DNA of 15,543 nt from the NCBI GenBank assembly GCA_031385325.1, contig JANNBJ010000159.1:1-15543 (forward strand), given 5' to 3'. Positions 15,329-15,543 of this stretch are shown here, piece after piece. Each line of letters begins with the position of its first letter. The first letter of the stretch is position 1. The translations under genes and the position numbers were made by a program. The notes under the pieces were generated by a model, which saw nothing but the letters and a program-made list of their open reading frames with translations, was not told the origin of the DNA and did not search any database. The DNA comes from SYFY01 sp031385325. Lineage in GTDB: Bacteria > Pseudomonadota > Gammaproteobacteria > Pseudomonadales > Azotimanducaceae.

Positions 15329-15351
15329 GAGCGCAGGTTGACACTGCGCTC
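15329..15351. terminator. Perfect inverted repeat in the convergent gap before the SIMPL gene
   Basis: GAGCGCAG-GTTGACA-CTGCGCTC, eight paired bases and a seven-base loop, lies in the gene-free stretch 15120-15383 between the 3' ends of the DUF2164 and SIMPL genes. Position fits a shared terminator; no U-tract supports an intrinsic one. The loop contains TTGACA, but no -10 box stands 16-18 bases away. I see nothing else in this 264-base gap. Confidence 0.4.
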
Positions 15352-15383
15352 TGAGCGCTTGGTTGGGTGGATTCCGATCGGGC

Positions 15384-15543
15384 CTACTGCAGTTCGATCG
15401 TACCGCTCACATCAACCCGCAGCTGGCTCGAACCACCTTCCAGCTCCGGCGAAACAGCTTCATCCACTGCCATCATCATCGAATTGGCTCGAGCATAAGG
15501 CATCGGTTGTGGCTGATAGCCACCATCACCGACGTTTACCGCG
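15384..15543 (-). CDS. SIMPL (DUF541) domain protein, C-terminal end only
   Basis: The last 52 codons of a minus-strand gene whose start lies beyond the right edge; the stop is TAG at 15386-15384. The segment GGYQPQPMPYARA followed by an Ala/Met/Glu-rich linker and the closing strand RVDVSGTIELQ is characteristic of the C-terminus of SIMPL/DUF541 proteins. These are usually exported, oligomeric periplasmic or surface proteins of about 230-250 residues. It converges on the DUF2164 gene. The call relies on the conserved C-terminal pattern only. Confidence 0.75.
   Translation of the reverse strand, partial: AVNVGDGGYQPQPMPYARANSMMMAVDEAVSPELEGGSSQLRVDVSGTIELQ

Noticed and set aside
15338..15343. 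TTGACA as a -35 box
   Set aside because: No -10-like sequence at 16-18 bases downstream on the plus strand, and it lies in a hairpin loop between convergent gene ends.

Overview
The window looks like chromosomal DNA of a Gram-negative bacterium, most likely a gammaproteobacterium. It is moderately GC-rich and encodes periplasmic and outer-membrane functions: a LolA-like carrier, two predicted lipoproteins, a TraB/GumN protein and a SIMPL protein. I see no rRNA, tRNA, CRISPR array, transposase or integrase. The assignment rests on gene families only, so genus and species cannot be given.

Left half (1-7487, all minus strand). Eight tightly packed genes read leftwards from 7487: an AMP-forming acyl-CoA ligase, an M15-type peptidase lipoprotein, a lysophospholipid-type acyltransferase, an acyl carrier protein, a COG4648-type membrane protein, a family 2 glycosyltransferase, a LolA-like protein and an MMPL/RND exporter that runs off the left edge. 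The gaps are 15, 18, 29 and 51 bases, and three junctions overlap by 4, 4 and 1 base, so this reads as one operon. The set acyltransferase-ACP-COG4648-GT2-LolA-MMPL is the export and lipid-assembly half of an aryl polyene (flexirubin/xanthomonadin-like pigment lipid) cluster. The ketosynthase, ketoreductase and dehydratase genes are not in the window and should lie left of base 1 if the reading is right. The acyl-CoA ligase and the peptidase at the head of the operon are the unusual part.

Middle (7548-9811, plus strand). A luciferase-like flavin monooxygenase and a GT4 glycosyltransferase overlap by 4 bases. They diverge from the operon across a 60-base gap that carries a good extended -10 promoter for the operon.

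Right half (9853-15543). A TraB/GumN-family protein and a serine beta-lactamase-like hydrolase with a four-helix membrane tail lie together on the minus strand. A VOC-family protein diverges from the hydrolase across a small palindrome. A methyltransferase-fold lipoprotein (minus) diverges from a DUF2164 protein (plus), each with a plausible promoter. The last 160 bases hold the C-terminal end of a SIMPL (DUF541) protein. The convergent gaps contain small hairpins but no classical U-tract terminator.

Most of the right half is ordinary accessory housekeeping. The most interesting part is the compact, apparently rearranged aryl-polyene-type operon with a peptidoglycan peptidase translationally coupled to its acyltransferase.
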